Of a stretch of DNA of 64,000 nt, positions 44,996-56,850 are shown piece after piece (position 1 is the stretch's first letter; every line of letters begins with the position of its first letter). A program made the translations under genes and the position numbers. The stretch is from Chelydra serpentina (Eukaryota; Chordata; Testudines; Chelydridae), in contig JBAIAC010000057.1 in assembly GCA_037349315.1 (NCBI GenBank), positions 10,881,501 through 10,945,500 of the forward strand, written 5' to 3'. The notes beneath the pieces were generated by a model. It saw nothing but the letters and a program-made list of their open reading frames with translations, was not told the DNA's origin and did not search any database.

Positions 44996-45474
44996 TACGA
45001 TCATAGGAACAAAAGAGAGGAAGCTAAATACAGGGTGTACGATCGGTCTCTTTCCAACCTGCACTAGGGAGCGGTATTTGTGCCTCCATGACTTAAGCAG
45101 CTTACAGGGGCAGAGTGGACACAGGACAGAGTCAGGACCCCCGGGTTACTGGCTGTGCTGCTAACTTGCTCCATACCTCAGTTTACCCCATCTCTTATGA
45201 TTTCTTTCTTTAGGGAAGTACCTACAACGTACACACTGCTTGCCAGACACGAAGAAGGATAGTCCCTGCTCACAATCAAAGGACACATTACATTGTAACA
45301 GCCAGAGGGCTCCCAACCAGGATCAGGGCTCTGCTGTGGCACTAGGCACTGTACAAACATACAATAAGAGACAGTCCCTGCTCCAAAGGGTGGTGGAGGG
45401 GAAGGAAGACCGGGGCTGCTGGTTCTTGTTCTCCTCTCCAAAGTGCTTGGAGGTCTCTGGATGAAGAGTGCTGA
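44996..45474. other. Intergenic DNA with L2/MIR-type scraps
   Basis: 'tgtggcactaggcactgtac' and 'agagacagtccctgctccaa' (45334-45383) are a reverse L2-type tail. 'acaggacagagtcaggaccc' (45120-45140) may be reverse MIR. Confidence 0.5.
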
Positions 45475-45670
45475 AGGAGGTAGTGTTATCTAGTGGGCAG
45501 GGCACTGGACTAGGAGCTAGGGCTTTGCTCTTAGCGCTGTGTGACCTCGGGCAAGTCACTGCCCTGCTCTGTGCCTCAGTTTCCCCTTCCCCCCTTGGTC
45601 TGCCTGGCCTCCGCAGATTGTAAGCTCTTTGGGGCAGGCTGTCTCAGAGTTTGTGTGTACGATACCTGGG
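45475..45670 (+). mobile_element. MIR plus L2-type tail
   Basis: 'tagtgggcagggcactggac', 'gtgtgacctcgggcaagtca', 'ctgtgcctcagtttcccctt', 'gattgtaagctctttggggc': all landmarks in order. Confidence 0.85.
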
Positions 45671-46624
45671 GTCTGCTCTCAGTTGGAGCCTCCTGGTGCC
45701 ACACCCTAGTTACTTCATCCGCAGGATTCCTACATTCAGGGGGGGAGCTGGAGGGGTTGTTACCACTGCTGAAAAGGAAGTAAAGGTTTTATCACAAATC
45801 CTGGGCATCCTGAAAACCAAAAGGCCAAGGAGAGGAGAGAGCAGGATGTGAAAGAGTACAGACGTGTGGATGGCTGGCGCCAGGGGAGTGATTCACAGCG
45901 TCCTCGGAGGAGCCTGCATCTCAAGGCCTCCGTGCGCTCGTTGGGCTCTTTGGGTCCGAAAGCAAACCCAACAAAAAGCTGCCGCGGGAGCCACCAGGGA
46001 TCATATCCGTATGTGTGTGGCTCTGCAAACCTTTCCTCGCGCTAGCCAGGCTTTGCAGAAGATCAGAGGGCGGGGCCGGGGAGTGGGGGGGGGCAGAGTG
46101 AAAGCGATAAGCAAATGTTAGCAGCTGGTGGCCGATTTTCCCAGAGTCCGTTGTTGGGACTCCCTGACAGCTGCTTCCTGCAGCCTGCTATCTCACGCGC
46201 TCATCTTGGAGGATGTGGTACCAGCAGCCCAGAGTCTCTGCCTTCTGAACGCTCTGTTTCCTGCACCGGGACACTGGCCTGCGCCTCCTTTCTCACGACC
46301 TGCCTGACGGACAGCTGGACGGCTTGGGCCCACCGCATCGGCGCGGCCTAAAGAGACAGCCGGGGACTCCCAGCTCCTTCCTGAGCGCCTCCGCAGAGAA
46401 GGTCTTTGGTCATCTTCCTGAGCGGCCGCCCTAAGAGAAAGCCTCCGGAGTTCGCCTTGACCTCCCAGGAGCAGGGCTGCTGTTTATCACACAAATAACC
46501 ACAGGGTCCCCATTAGAACACAGTCGAGGGACCTTTTCATATAGTCACCTCCCCTGGCTGATTAATATCCATCCCTTTGGGAGCTTAATTTCCTTACCAA
46601 TTTCTTTTTTCTCTACGGTCACAC
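45671..46624. other. Intergenic DNA, no gene seen
   Basis: A unique segment at 46480-46600 has TTATCA (GATA-type), AACCACAG (RUNX-type) and GATTAATA (homeodomain-type) motifs. Function is unknown. Confidence 0.4.
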
Positions 46625-46820
46625 AATGCACACCTCTCGTTTGTTATTGTAGGGTTGCTCACAGGCACTGCGTTGCACGCCCTGATTGGTTAGTGTCAGG
46701 GTGGTGGATGAGGGCTGAGCGCAGCAGGCGACACGCACACCGGTTTGTTGCGGTAGGGTGCAGCACATTGGTTTGCTCTGCAGGGCTGCGCACACCCTGG
46801 CTTATTATTGTAGGGTTGCT
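46625..46820 (+). repeat. Degenerate tandem repeat, unit about 35-40 bp
   Basis: The phrase 'ttattgtagggttgctcaca' recurs as 'ttgcggtagggtgcagcaca', 'gctctgcagggctgcgcaca' and 'ttattgtagggttgctgctt'. Each is preceded by a 'cacac(c)...ggtttg'-like stretch. Four diverged units. Confidence 0.55.
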
Positions 46821-47344
46821 GCTTAGCCCTCACTGATTCACACAGGTGTTGGTATCTACCAACGGACGGAGCGCGGACCGTCCCCTCTTCGGTAACTCGG
46901 GCGTCAGCAAAAATCCGTTCGGCGCAAGGCCAAGAGAAAGGAGCCCGCCAGACATCTTGCTGGGTGAGAGGAGCAAAGACGAGTTGCCCCCAGTTTGATG
47001 CCAGTTGCCCACCTGCTCTCCGAGATCGGACACCATTGCTATGGGCAGAGGAAGCTTGGGATGGGAACAGTCAAGCAGCCTGCCAGTGTGAGGGCTCTCC
47101 TCAGGGCTAAGAGGCCAGCAACTAAGCAGTGGCTTGGGGGATGGGACCCTTGCTGCCCTGGCGGCAGGAAAGCAGCAGTAATTACAAGCCACGTGAGCTT
47201 GTGCCCGTCATCGCCCAGCCAAGCAAAGGCAGCCTGAGTGCCAAGAGGTGCCATGCTGACCTACAGCCTGGCACAGAGGGCTTTCCACTTCCACTGCCCT
47301 CAGTCCCCTTGCAGAGCATGGGGTGCAATACAGAAGGAGCACGA
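46821..47344. other. Intergenic DNA, no gene seen
   Basis: Nothing recognized. Overlapping open frames on both strands without domains. Confidence 0.4.
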
Positions 47345-47530
47345 CGCAGCGGTGGAACCACAGAGCGGAGAGCCAGGAGACCCGGATTCTATCCCTAGGA
47401 CGCTGAGCAAGCCCCGGCATTGCTCCGTGCCTCGGTTTCCCCCATTACGCAATGGGGATAATACCAACATGAGACGAGCTGCGGCGGGAGGCAAATGCAC
47501 TAGTGTATACAAAGTGCTCGGAGATTCCCC
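47345..47530 (+). mobile_element. MIR-like SINE
   Basis: 'gagacccggattctatccct', 'ccgtgcctcggtttccccca', 'caatggggataataccaaca', 'tacaaagtgctcggagattc'. Near complete. Confidence 0.8.
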
Positions 47531-48765
47531 CCGCCCCCATGGAAAGGGCAGGAATTGCAGGTGGGGTTATCTAAGGGGAAGGCCAAACAGAACCCTAGAT
47601 GCAACCTTGCAGGAATTTTGAGTTCCGCTGCCCACCCCTATCTCTGCGGCTGTGCTTTGCCATCCAGGCACAGGGATCAGAGAAGGGAGGAAGCTATGGA
47701 GACGCTGGGCATGGAGTGAACAAAGTGGGCTGGAAAAAGACTCACCGTCCCTCCTGGCATGGCCCAGCATTGCAAGCGACTCCACCCAATTCCATCTTCA
47801 GGCCTTGGCGGTCTGGAATGGGGATGCTGATCTCCAGCCAGCTCGCTCTCCAGTTCTGCCCCCATCCGTGGTGCCCAGTGGCCCAAACCAATCATGTCCA
47901 AACCAAGGGGCCAAACAGCAGATCTTCTTCCCCACCTGGGCTCTCCTGCAGTCTGACTCTCCCAAAGGCCAAGCCAAACCACAGGACAAACTCCACCCCC
48001 CCTTCCTGGGCCCAGTCCCCTGCAGGGTCTTCCCCACTCCCTTTACATAGCAGCACCTCCCAGGGCTTCCTCTCTGGCCATTCAAGGGCCACTGACCCTC
48101 CAGGACTCTTCTCTATGAGCCACCCCATTGACTGCATCCTTCCAGACCAAATCCTTAGTCTCATCTCCCTGGGGCCAGGGATGGCCAGGCCTTTCCAAGG
48201 GCCTGCCTCTGAGGCTACCCTTTCCCCACAGGGCCAGCCACTCCCTCCAATTGCTTTCCCCCTAACTGAGCTCTCCCAGCCTTTTGGGGGCCATCACCCA
48301 TCTCCTCTCCAGCTGAGTCTGATCATTGACCCACACCAGCTGATCAGGACCAGGGAGGAGGGTGGCTGATCTGTGGCAGAGGAGGCTGGTTTTCCTTAAA
48401 GGGCCAGCCAACCTATTGACATGGTCCCATGATCAATGTTCTGTGCAGACAACGCTGCTCTGGGGCAGAGGTCAGACAGTTCCTATGCTCGGTGTGTCCA
48501 GTCCCGCTGCTGGGGGAGCCCAGATCTCCACGCGGCAGTGTGCTGCGTCGTCACGGAGCCAGCCTGCTTGCACCCCGTCTTGGTTTTAGCTCGAGTGCAG
48601 GTGAGATTTGGGAGAGTGTGTCAGCGAGGAGGAGGAAAACAGACGAAGGGCAATGGGGAAGCAGCCTCCAATACACTCAGCACCGGGCCTTCAGCATGGG
48701 CAAGTGATTTGCCTAATGCCCATGCCCCCGGCGTCGGTGGACTTGGGAGCACCCGCGTGGGTTTG
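47531..48765. other. Intergenic DNA with a 256-codon open frame
   Basis: A Pro/Ser-rich open frame runs from 47599 to 48369 with another of 132 codons inside it in a second frame. I see no domain or signal peptide, and no splice or promoter context. The C-rich composition alone could keep it open. Left uncalled. Confidence 0.45.
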
Positions 48766-48769
48766 CATG

Positions 48770-49360
48770 CAGACGATTGTGCATGTGCATTTGTGTGTGC
48801 AACTGTGCTCGTGCAGGGATTGTGTACAAGTGTTTGTGCTTGTGTGTGGGTGCACGGGTATTAACGGGAAGTGTCTGAGAGTGCATGTGCAGTTGTGAGC
48901 ATGGGCGGGTGCATGCATCAGTGTGGGCATGTGAGTCCATCCATATGTGGTCACGTGTGTACGGACATGAGTTTGTTTGTGTTCCCAGGGATGTCGATGT
49001 GCAGGCACCAGCGTGTGTGTGTGTGGGGAGAATTCACGGGACTATAAATGTGTGTTTGCATGTTTAACTGTCGGTGCATGGACCAGCATGTATGTCTGCC
49101 TGCAGGTGCATGCAAGGATATTTGTGCCTGTCTAAACAAGCGGTATTCTGCATGTGCTTTTGCAGGCCTACAGGAAGGGTTGTGATCGTGTGTGAGTGCG
49201 TGTTTGTGTGTAGGCACACACGTGACTTGTAAATATGTCCATAGCTCTCTGTGTTAAATGCACATGAATTTGTGTGTCTGTGTGTGTCCATGCAGGCACG
49301 TGCGCATACTGGTATGCACGATTTCACAAGTGTGTGTTTGCGCGCACGTCTGCGTGCGAG
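48770..49360. repeat. Degenerate TG-rich tract 2, about 0.6 kb
   Basis: Long alternating TG/CA-like DNA (gtgtgtgcaactgtgctcgt, gtgtgtccatgcaggcacgt) heavily broken by substitutions, probably an ancient expanded microsatellite. His/Thr-rich and Cys-rich open frames are by-products. Confidence 0.8.
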
Positions 49361-50164
49361 TGCGCAAGGGAGGGGAGACGCTTCCATCTGCTGTTAATCA
49401 GCGTCCCCGGTATTTCTTCTTGGCGTGGGTTTCATGGGGAGGAGAATGAGAACACAGAGTGCGCCCTGCAGGTGCGTGTGCCTCTTTGCCTCAGCGAGTC
49501 TATTTCCAGCGCCTCACCCGAGGTCACCCACAGGTGCTGGGCCCCTGGTGACTCAGAGGAAAGAAGCCGGCGGATTGATGGCCCTGGCAGCACACACCTC
49601 TGCAGCTGAAGCATGTTCTCCCTCCTACAATATCCTGTCAGGGGCCAGCGCACGTGGCCAGTCACTCAAGGGGGCAGCAGCCCCTTTGCAGCGCAGGGTG
49701 GGGGCAAACGAGAGCATGATGCATGTGGGTGAGACCCCCAGGTGACATGCTGACAAAGGCAAGCTCTGACGGCTGTCAGACTGCGGAGCCGGCCGCATGG
49801 GCAGAGCACGCCGGGCTCTGCATGGTCTCCTGCAGCCCGGGCCAGGTTCAAACCCCGCTAGCGGGCAGCCACATGGGACACAGCAGCGCTACTGAGCGCT
49901 CGTCCGGTGCTTTCATTAACGGCCGCTATGTGCTCAGAGATCCCCAGCCCGAGACGAGAGCAAAGTAGCCCAGAGTGAGAGCCCTGCACATCCGCGGGTA
50001 TCCGCTTTATATCTTCGGGTCATTTTGGTGGATCGTGGATCGGCTGCGGTGTGGAGACACATTTTGTATCCACGCAGGGCTCTACACGTAGTGAGGTGCA
50101 CCGAAAACACCGCTGAGAAGAGAGATTCGGTAGCTTTCGGTAGCCATCCGGGGGTGGGCAGGTA
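49361..50164. other. Intergenic DNA, no gene seen
   Basis: Nothing recognized. Confidence 0.4.
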
Positions 50165-50310
50165 GGTTATAATCCTACCTTACAAATGGGGAAACTGAGG
50201 CACGGAGCAGTGACATGATTCCCTCAAGGTCGTCAAAGGAGCCAGAGCGAGAATCAGGCGCTTCCGGCTTCAAAGTGCCAGATTCAGCGCAACAGACAAC
50301 ACTCAGGTTT
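50165..50310 (-). mobile_element. MIR-like fragment
   Basis: 'ttacaaatggggaaactgag', 'gcacggagcagtgacatgat' and 'tccctcaaggtcgtcaaagg': reverse MIR core. Confidence 0.7.
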
Positions 50311-50647
50311 TCTACACCCACCGGAAGGCCTATTCTACACTAGTGCGGGTTGCCAGGTATAGCCACACCCGTAGCCGGCCCTCCCGGCAGAAGCCCTTTT
50401 TTGCTGGTACTACCTAGGCCTGGAAGGGGCAATAGAGTCCCAGTCATAAATGTACCAAGCTGCATCTTCAAACTCTGTCTTACAGCTGCGTCTACTTTGC
50501 CAGCAGAGAAACGTTGTGAAACAAACCTCACACCCCGACTGACACTCCTCTAGTAGCCCATGATCCTAGCGCAGCCCTGGCCCAAAACTGCAGCGTGAGA
50601 CAGTTTGGTGGGTCTTGCTCTAGAAACAAAGCCAATCCTTGAACTGA

Positions 50648-50893
50648 CTGGGCCAGATATCAGAGGGGGAGCCGTGTTAGTCTGGATCTGTAGAAGCGAC
50701 AAAGGGTCCTGTGGCACCTTATAGACTAACAGAGGTATTGGCGCATAAGCTTTCGTGGGTGAATACCCACTTCTTCGGATGCTTTCCCACTGCTTGCATC
50801 CGAAGAAGTGGGTATTTACCCACGAAAGCTTATGCTCCAATACCTCTGTTAGTCTATAAGGTGCCACAGGACCCTTTGTCGCTGGGCCAGATA
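50648..50893 (-). mobile_element. Foldback retroelement with 12-bp target duplication
   Basis: CTGGGCCAGATA flanks the insert on both sides (50648-50659 and 50882-50893). Between them is one full element read on the minus strand (50782 down to 50660, ending 'actaacacggctccccctct'), a 13-base spacer (50783-50795), then the first 86 bases of the same element on the plus strand (50796-50881). The arms match at 84 of 86 positions and share private bases absent from the copy at 61237. It has no coding capacity. The long, variable target duplication and inverted structure recall Penelope-like retroelements; that placement is tentative. Confidence 0.85.
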
Positions 50894-51239
50894 AGAAGTC
50901 AGTGGCGTTCAAGCCGGGACGATCTTGGCCTGATGGGACTGTCACCTAGAGCCAGCCACATGAGAGCTAAACCCCGGCTCCCAGGACACAGGAACTCAGC
51001 GACAGGAACAGTCGTGCAATGGAAGGACCCCACGCGCTGTCCAGTAGAGGGCGGTACGGCGTGCACACAAGCCCTCTCCATCGCAAATTTGTCTGGCCCT
51101 TTGCAAAAAATGCACAAGAACAAACACGGCGCCTGAAAACATAACATGCCGAATGGCGGAAACAACCTCTTTGCAGCGGGATCTCAAGACACATTTTTCC
51201 TATACATTCGCCACAGCTCCACCCCCCCGCCCCGCCCAA

Positions 51240-51560
51240 ATCCTGCGTGAGTTATTACTGCTCAGGAATAGTCACCTCTTCTCCTCTGCTGGTGGAAAAA
51301 CATTCACTTTATCTCAGCGTTTATCAGCCTCTAATAACCTACTTTATTTTTAGATAAGGTGAAAGCCAATAATCTGCCATCTCGAGAGCATTTTCCACTC
51401 ACATCTGCACTTGTACAATTTGGTTTCCTGTGGTGGTTAAGATGCTTTTTCAAACTAACCTGAATTGTTATTTCTTTCACTCGTCAAAAAGCCCTTAAAA
51501 TACATAGATCTCTATAAATAAGAACCCAGAGAGAGACAGCGACCTCAGTCGCTCTGCCGG
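51240..51560. promoter_or_regulatory. Unique AT-rich block with GATA, E-box and ETS/RUNX motifs
   Basis: Within 126 bases: GATA motifs at 51309-51314, 51321-51326 and 51352-51358, CCAAT at 51366-51370, an E-box CATCTG at 51402-51407, and overlapping ETS and RUNX sites TTCCTGTGGT at 51425-51434. No repeat is recognized here and the composition differs from the GC-rich surroundings. The combination is typical of blood-cell enhancers. It lies about 25 kb upstream of ID3. Function is inferred. Confidence 0.45.
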
Positions 51561-52039
51561 GCCCCCAAAAAAGCAGAATGCCTTCAAAGGCGACCCCTCT
51601 TTCACCGAACGCATCAGATAATGGAGCCGCCGGCTGGGGAATGGGTATTTCGGATTTGAAGGCAAGGAGGTGCTAGAAACGAAGGGAAAGGCATTGAGGC
51701 CTTTGACTGGGACCTAGAAACAAAGTGAGGATGCTCTTTGATGGGTTTGGAAAACAGGGCTCCGGGTCAGGGCCCCGTGGCACTGTGGTTTTTTAAACCA
51801 TACATACGCGGGTAGCCCTATGTTTCTGGCCACTTTGCAACGCGCTGGCTGCCTCATGGCTCCATATCGCAGCTGGAGGCGCTGAGTGATTGAAGGGACT
51901 CAGCCAGGAATGGCCCCTCCTGATGCCCAGCCCTGTGCTCTGTCCACAGTGTCTCCTGTTCTAAGTGTAATTTGTGCGAAAATTCGTGCTAGTGAAAGGC
52001 ACCAGCTCGTCCCTGCAGCCCTGTCCTCATCCAGGTTCA

Positions 52040-53304
<1,265 letters not shown>

Positions 53305-53420
53305 GTGGCAGGAATCAGGCCACCTGGCTTCTGTTTCTGACTCTGCCACCGGCCTGCTGCGTGACCTTGGCCACGTCTCTTCTCCTCTGTGCGACAGAGG
53401 GACTGGTCCCCGCCCACTTT
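53305..53420 (+). mobile_element. MIR-like SINE fragment
   Basis: 'caggccacctggcttctgtt', 'ctgctgcgtgaccttggcca': tRNA-like 5' half plus core. Confidence 0.6.
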
Positions 53421-55109
53421 TGCTGGGAGATCGGCGGGTGGAGAATGGCAGCCTCACGCCAGAGCTCCGGCAAGGCCCCGGTGTCGGCCTCGGCACGCTG
53501 GCAGAGCGGCTTCTCGGTGCCTGCAAGTTGGAGCCTCGTACCGGAGCCAAGCAGCAGGACTGGCCCGGGAAGGTGCATGCGACCGGGATGGCGAGGGCTA
53601 TAGGTGATGTCCGGGCAGGGAACAGCAAACAGGCCAATGGCAGGATAAACCACTGGGGGATCATGGGAAGCATTGGAGGGCCACTGATGGACACAAACTG
53701 AATAGCCAGGCAGACCACCTAAGGACCTGGCTTGAGATGGAGCCAGGTGGCGGCTGACCTGCCAGGAGGCTGCAGCCGTTTGGGATTTGCCGGGATGACG
53801 ATGCTGGATGACCGGAGGGCCGGCGGCCCTTGGACGTTGTGTCCTGGCGCTGATCTGAGCTAGCTCGCATGAGCAGCACTCCGGATAAACTCCCTCAAGC
53901 GCTGCCCTGCGCCCCTGACTCTAGGGACGCTACCAGGGAGGAGGTTTAGGGTTTGGACGGGGCTGTGGGAGGCGATTTAACGGGAGCCCTTCAACCGCGA
54001 CTCGAAGGGAAACAAGCCCCCAGCGAGAGCTAGGCTAGGGAAAGCGCCCTGCCCCGCTGGCTCTGCAGCCTGCCCCAGACGAGGCAAAGCCCAGGGCAGC
54101 CTTTCAGAGCCGGGAAGGGAATGGAGCCCACCAGGTAGCACAGAGGTGCAGGCGGGAAGAAGTACATGCATCACGGGCTCTACTAAAGATAACCCCGACG
54201 TGCCCCACCCAGGTACTCTGGAGGGCCCAGAACTCACTGATTCGATCTTAGCGAGACGTAGATTTAGTGGGGAGCTTCGGGCTCCTGCCACACCAGGGGC
54301 CCGGTTCTCCTCTCCCCCCCAGCGGCGCCATCCCGCTGACGCCCATGGGCAGCGGCTGACACCAGGCTCTGGAAGCGGGAACGGGATCTTAGGCGCAAGG
54401 TCAGGGGGGTGCAGGCGTCAGGCTGGGCTTGGGGGAAGGGGCCGAAGAGGGAGGAGAGCCGAGGGGTAGGCGGGTGAGATTCTGCGGGGGCCTTTGAGTC
54501 ACGTACAGACGCCTCTTTGCCTATCCAGAGCTGGAGGCTGAAGGCGCCTCCCGAGGCCTGGCCTGTGATTTTCTTTGGGATAGGGCAAGTGGGGCTAGCG
54601 GGGGGGGGGGGGGGGGAAGGGGGGGATGTGCGAGACCGCAGCCAGACTGCAAAGAGGAGGAGCAAGGGGGGGGGTCCATTATCAGCCAAATAATCAACCC
54701 CCAGCGCACACAGGCACCACACAGTGGGGATAATCCCCAGGCGAAATGGGCTTTTAATGAGCTGGTAAGGAGCAAACACAGATGACTCGTCAATGGACAA
54801 TCAGGGCTGGTGAGAAACCCCACTGTCTGAGGAGCCCTGCTTGCCCAGGGATTGTTCAACCCGCAATGGGCCATCGCTTTCCAGTGGCTCATTGCTATTC
54901 GCCCCGCCCTGCCCGGCAGGGGAGAGTCCCCGGGGATGCAGATGTGAACACAGCTGGCCAGAGGCACCCAGCTCTTGCAGGCGTGGAAGGAGCCGGGAAA
55001 TAGAGGCTGAAGGCTCTGAAGCGCCTCTCGCGAGCGTCACGCCATCGATTTCAAATGGCCTGACCCGGGCGAGAGCAGCCTCAGCCCCAGCATGTTCTAG
55101 TTCATGTCT
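53421..55109. other. GC-rich intergenic DNA, no gene seen
   Basis: Includes a G16-type run at 54601-54616. No repeat or exon I can name. Open frames overlap on both strands. Confidence 0.45.
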
Positions 55110-55345
55110 CTTCCAATAGGGCCAAGAGGCTGCAGCCGAGGATCAGGGCCCGGCTGCATTAGGTGCTGCACAGACACAGCCTCTGGGAGTATGCAAGGCC
55201 AGCTAGGCTGGGCGCCTCCTGCCCGGACGCTAACCAGACCAGACAGTGCAAGGGAGTCTCCTCCTCCTCTGGTATAGATGGGAAACTGAGTCACAGCGGG
55301 ATGGAGCCACTTGCCCGGAATCACATGGGACTTGAGCCAGGAGCC
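55110..55345 (-). mobile_element. L2/MIR-like reverse fragment
   Basis: 'ctgcattaggtgctgcacag' is the reverse tail; 'gatgggaaactgagtcacag' and 'gatggagccacttgcccgga' are the reverse MIR core. Confidence 0.65.
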
Positions 55346-55354
55346 GGAGTAAGA

Positions 55355-55700
55355 TTTCATAGATTCATAGACACTAAAGCCAGATGGGCCCATGGTGAGC
55401 ATCTAGCCTGACCTCCTGTCTAGCACAGGCCAGAGATTTCCCCCAGAAGCCGGACTAGAGAGCATGCCTGGTAGAAAGCGATCTAATCACGTAGGGGCGC
55501 GTCCCCCACTGCCCCTGGTGAGCCGGTCCAACGTTTCATTCCCCTCACTGCTGGGAAACGGCATGTTCCTTTCGAGGCTGAATTCGGCTAACTTCAACTT
55601 CCTGCCGTTGGATCTGTGTTCTGCCTTTTTCTGCAAAACTGAGACGCTCCTGCTCTCAGCTTTCTTTTTCATGTGTAAGTACCTAGGACACTGTTATTTA
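55355..55700 (-). mobile_element. CR1 LINE fragment, reverse
   Basis: 'ttcatagattcatagacact', 'catctagcctgacctcctgt', 'cagagatttcccccagaagc', 'ggctaacttcaacttcctgc' and 'cgttggatctgtgttctgcc' follow the reverse complement of a CR1 3' region in order. Dead. Confidence 0.8.
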
Positions 55701-56124
55701 TATGATGGTAGCCCCTGGAGATCCCAGCTGAGACCAGGGCCTCCTTGTCCCGTACATCCACATAGCGAGAGGTAGCCTATCTTACAATCTAACTAGACAA
55801 AGAATGTGTGTGTGTGTGGGCGGGTGGGGGGGGGGGAATAGAGGTACAGCCCTGTGCCTGCGTAAAATAATAAGGAAACTGTTCCTGTTAACAAGCCTAG
55901 GAAAGAGAATGGCAGAAAGAATGTAGCTAGATAGCTCAATAGATAGATAAACGTCATCTCTCCTTCCTTCACATCCCTCCTGGGCACTCTCCTCTCCCGG
56001 GATGCCTATAAAACCCTGGACAGCAACTGAGTTGGGCTGTGACAGCGGCGTCTCATGCGCTTCGTAACCAACTCACTGGTTTCTTGGTCTCCCGTCAGTC
56101 CACCGGTTGTCTCTCATCCTGTCC
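55701..56124. other. Intergenic DNA with short microsatellites
   Basis: Contains (GT)n at 55806-55818 next to a G-run, and an 'atagatagataa' tract near 55940. No gene. Confidence 0.5.
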
Positions 56125-56250
56125 TGAGATGGGAAGCTCTTTGGGGGGTCTTTTGGTTCTGGGTTTGTACAGCACCGAGCACAGTGGAGCCCTGATCCCC
56201 GATGGGGGCCCTTTAGTGCTGCTGCAATATCAATAAAACAGAAGAGATCA
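56125..56250 (+). mobile_element. L2/MIR-type 3' tail
   Basis: 'gatgggaagctctttggggg', 'gtttgtacagcaccgagcac' and 'ctgctgcaatatcaataaaa': a complete tail. Confidence 0.8.
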
Positions 56251-56499
56251 ATAGACAGAAAGATAGATTCCTTACCCCCAAAAATATGGGCCTGATTTTC
56301 AGGGTACTTCACACTGGTCTGGTAGGCTAAAGCAGCATTAGTGTTAGCTGCAATTAGATAGATAGACAAACAGACACAGACTTAATTCCTAAGACCCTGA
56401 TTAGGATGCTATAGTTTAAAAAAATGCTTGAAAAGGGGGGAAATGTGGAGTTCCACGACCAATCTCACTCTGACTCTATATTCCTCACCAGGGTCTCTG

Positions 56500-56850
56500 A
56501 GTGTGTTTGATTCAGTGTGTGTGTGTCTGTGTGTGTGTGTGACCGTGATACTGGGTGTACAAGAGCACGTGTGAGCATCTGAGGATGTGTCCATGTCTCT
56601 GCATAGAGGTGCGCGTACAACTGTCTGTATAGGCATGTGTGTGTTACTATTTGTATGATGGCGTGTCTTACTGTTTGTATAGGGCTGGGTGTGGGTGTGT
56701 CTGTGTCGCTTTCACTGTTTGGATGATGTGTGTATTTTGTTGTCCAGCTGTATTACGCTGGGAAGGGGTGTGTGCCCGTATTACTGTTTGTACAGGGATG
56801 TGCGTGTGTGTGTCTATGTTACGGTCCATTTTTCCACTGGTGTGGCTTGC
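56500..56850. repeat. Degenerate TG-rich tract 3
   Basis: Broken TG/CA-type DNA (gtgtgtgtgtctgtgtgtgt, tgtgcgtgtgtgtgtctatg) with a looser recurring phrase 'tactgtttgtatagggctgg' / 'tactgtttgtacagggatgt' at spacings of 80-110 bases. Confidence 0.75.

Noticed and set aside
47599..48369. 256-codon Pro/Ser-rich open frame
   Set aside because: No recognizable domain, a second overlapping frame is also open, and there is no promoter, exon or poly-A context.
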